NCBI GenBank assembly: GCA_044359885.1
Contig: JBIKLI010000091.1
Span: forward strand, 1-13,304
From: CAIOSQ01 sp044359885
GTDB taxonomy: Bacteria > Pseudomonadota > Alphaproteobacteria > CACIAM-22H2
Direction: 5' to 3'
DNA length: 13,304 nucleotides
Below the pieces are notes generated by a model. That model ran no database searches and was not told the DNA's origin. It saw only the letters and a list, made by a program, of their open reading frames with translations. This document shows positions 12,933 to 13,304 of this stretch, piece after piece (positions within the stretch are counted from its first letter, which is position 1; each line of letters starts with the position of its first letter). The translations under genes and the position numbers were made by a program.

Positions 12933-13304
12933 ATGTCGTCCGATCTCGTGCCCACCGGCGTGTTCCCGATCGCGCCCACACCGTTCCACGACAACGGGGA
13001 CGTCGATTCCGAAGGCATGAAGCGCGTCCTGGACTGCATGATCGACCAGGGCGTCGACGGCATCTGCATCCTGGCCAACTACTCGGAGCAGTTCCTGCTG
13101 TCGGACGAGGAACGCGACGCGCTGCTTCGCCTCAGCGTGGAGCATGTCGCGGGCCGCGTGCCGGTGATCGCCACCTGCAGCCATTTCAGCACCCGTCTCG
13201 CGGCGGCGCGCGCCCGGCGGGCGGCGGAGGTCGGGGCGCGGATGCTCATGCTGATGCCGCCCTATCACGGCACCGGTCTGCGCGCCGACGAGAAGGGCAT
13301 GCTG
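12933..13304 (+). CDS. DapA-superfamily 2-keto-3-deoxy acid dehydratase/aldolase (partial, C-terminus off right edge)
   Basis: The first 124 residues of a DapA/DHDPS-superfamily TIM-barrel enzyme (about 300 residues when complete). GVFPIAPTPFHDNGDVD (9-25) is the family N-terminus. The loop that reads GTTGE in DHDPS is here LANYSEQF (47-54), which I associate with L-2-keto-3-deoxyarabonate dehydratase of Azospirillum and its relatives. MPPYHG (108-113) carries the conserved catalytic Tyr111. The Schiff-base lysine lies beyond the window. The expected reaction is dehydration of a 2-keto-3-deoxy-pentonate to 2-oxoglutarate semialdehyde, or retro-aldol cleavage of a 2-keto-3-deoxyhexonate to pyruvate and an aldehyde. 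AGGAG lies 6 bases upstream of ATG 12933. It is divergent from the mutarotase. Lysine biosynthesis (true DapA) is unlikely given the altered loop and the context. Confidence 0.88.
   Translation, partial: MSSDLVPTGVFPIAPTPFHDNGDVDSEGMKRVLDCMIDQGVDGICILANYSEQFLLSDEERDALLRLSVEHVAGRVPVIATCSHFSTRLAAARARRAAEVGARMLMLMPPYHGTGLRADEKGML

Noticed and set aside
12933..13304. Reading the DapA-family gene as hydroxyproline-pathway deaminase linked to the FAD oxidase at the left end
   Set aside because: The members of that superfamily include such deaminases, but the adjacent lactonase, mutarotase, aldose dehydrogenase and sugar ABC genes fit sugar-acid metabolism better, and the FAD oxidase is 10 kb away in a separate unit.

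Overview
The window is a dense, GC-rich, gene-packed segment with very short spacers. Codon use, GC level and the families present (GntR-like LacI repressor, CUT1 sugar ABC transporter, AKR15-type aldose dehydrogenase, UxaA-type dehydratase, an Azospirillum-like 2-keto-3-deoxy acid enzyme) suggest an alphaproteobacterium of the Rhodospirillales or Rhizobiales kind. That placement is inference. No RNA gene, CRISPR array, insertion sequence or phage gene was seen. No gene-free stretch exceeds about 85 bases; the largest gaps are 2316-2388, 9726-9805 and 12851-12932.

Left part (1-3183). A minus-strand pair encodes a DadA-like FAD amino-acid/amine oxidoreductase (1065-2315), followed after 2 bases by the N-terminal 354 residues of a form II CoxL-like molybdopterin hydroxylase that runs off the left edge. 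A divergent plus-strand SDR (2389-3183) meets the transporter operon tail to tail.

Centre (3190-9725). A seven-gene minus-strand operon is read in the order UxaA-type dehydratase large subunit, YihU-like beta-hydroxyacid dehydrogenase, SAF-domain dehydratase small subunit, aldo/keto reductase of the D-threo-aldose/L-fucose dehydrogenase type, periplasmic sugar-binding protein, and two CUT1 permeases. Four junctions are ATGA overlaps, so translation is probably coupled. No ABC ATPase is present.

Right part (9806-13304). A divergent plus-strand unit encodes a GntR-like LacI regulator (GTG start), an SDR that lacks the usual YxxxK lysine, and an SMP-30 lactonase. A 16-bp near-palindrome resembling a GntR-type operator lies in the divergent promoter region and overlaps a candidate minus-strand promoter. 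A RhaM-family mutarotase (minus) converges on the lactonase. At the right edge, a DapA-superfamily enzyme related to L-2-keto-3-deoxyarabonate dehydratase starts on the plus strand and is cut by the window end.

Taken together, import, mutarotation, NAD(P)-dependent C1 oxidation (AKR and/or SDR), lactone hydrolysis (SMP-30), aldonate dehydration (split UxaA) and 2-keto-3-deoxy acid cleavage or dehydration (DapA family) make an almost complete non-phosphorylative oxidative sugar pathway. L-fucose or another threo-configured aldose is the leading substrate guess. Because of the YihU-like dehydrogenase and the SuyAB-like split lyase architecture, a sulfonated or otherwise acidic C3/C6 substrate cannot be ruled out.
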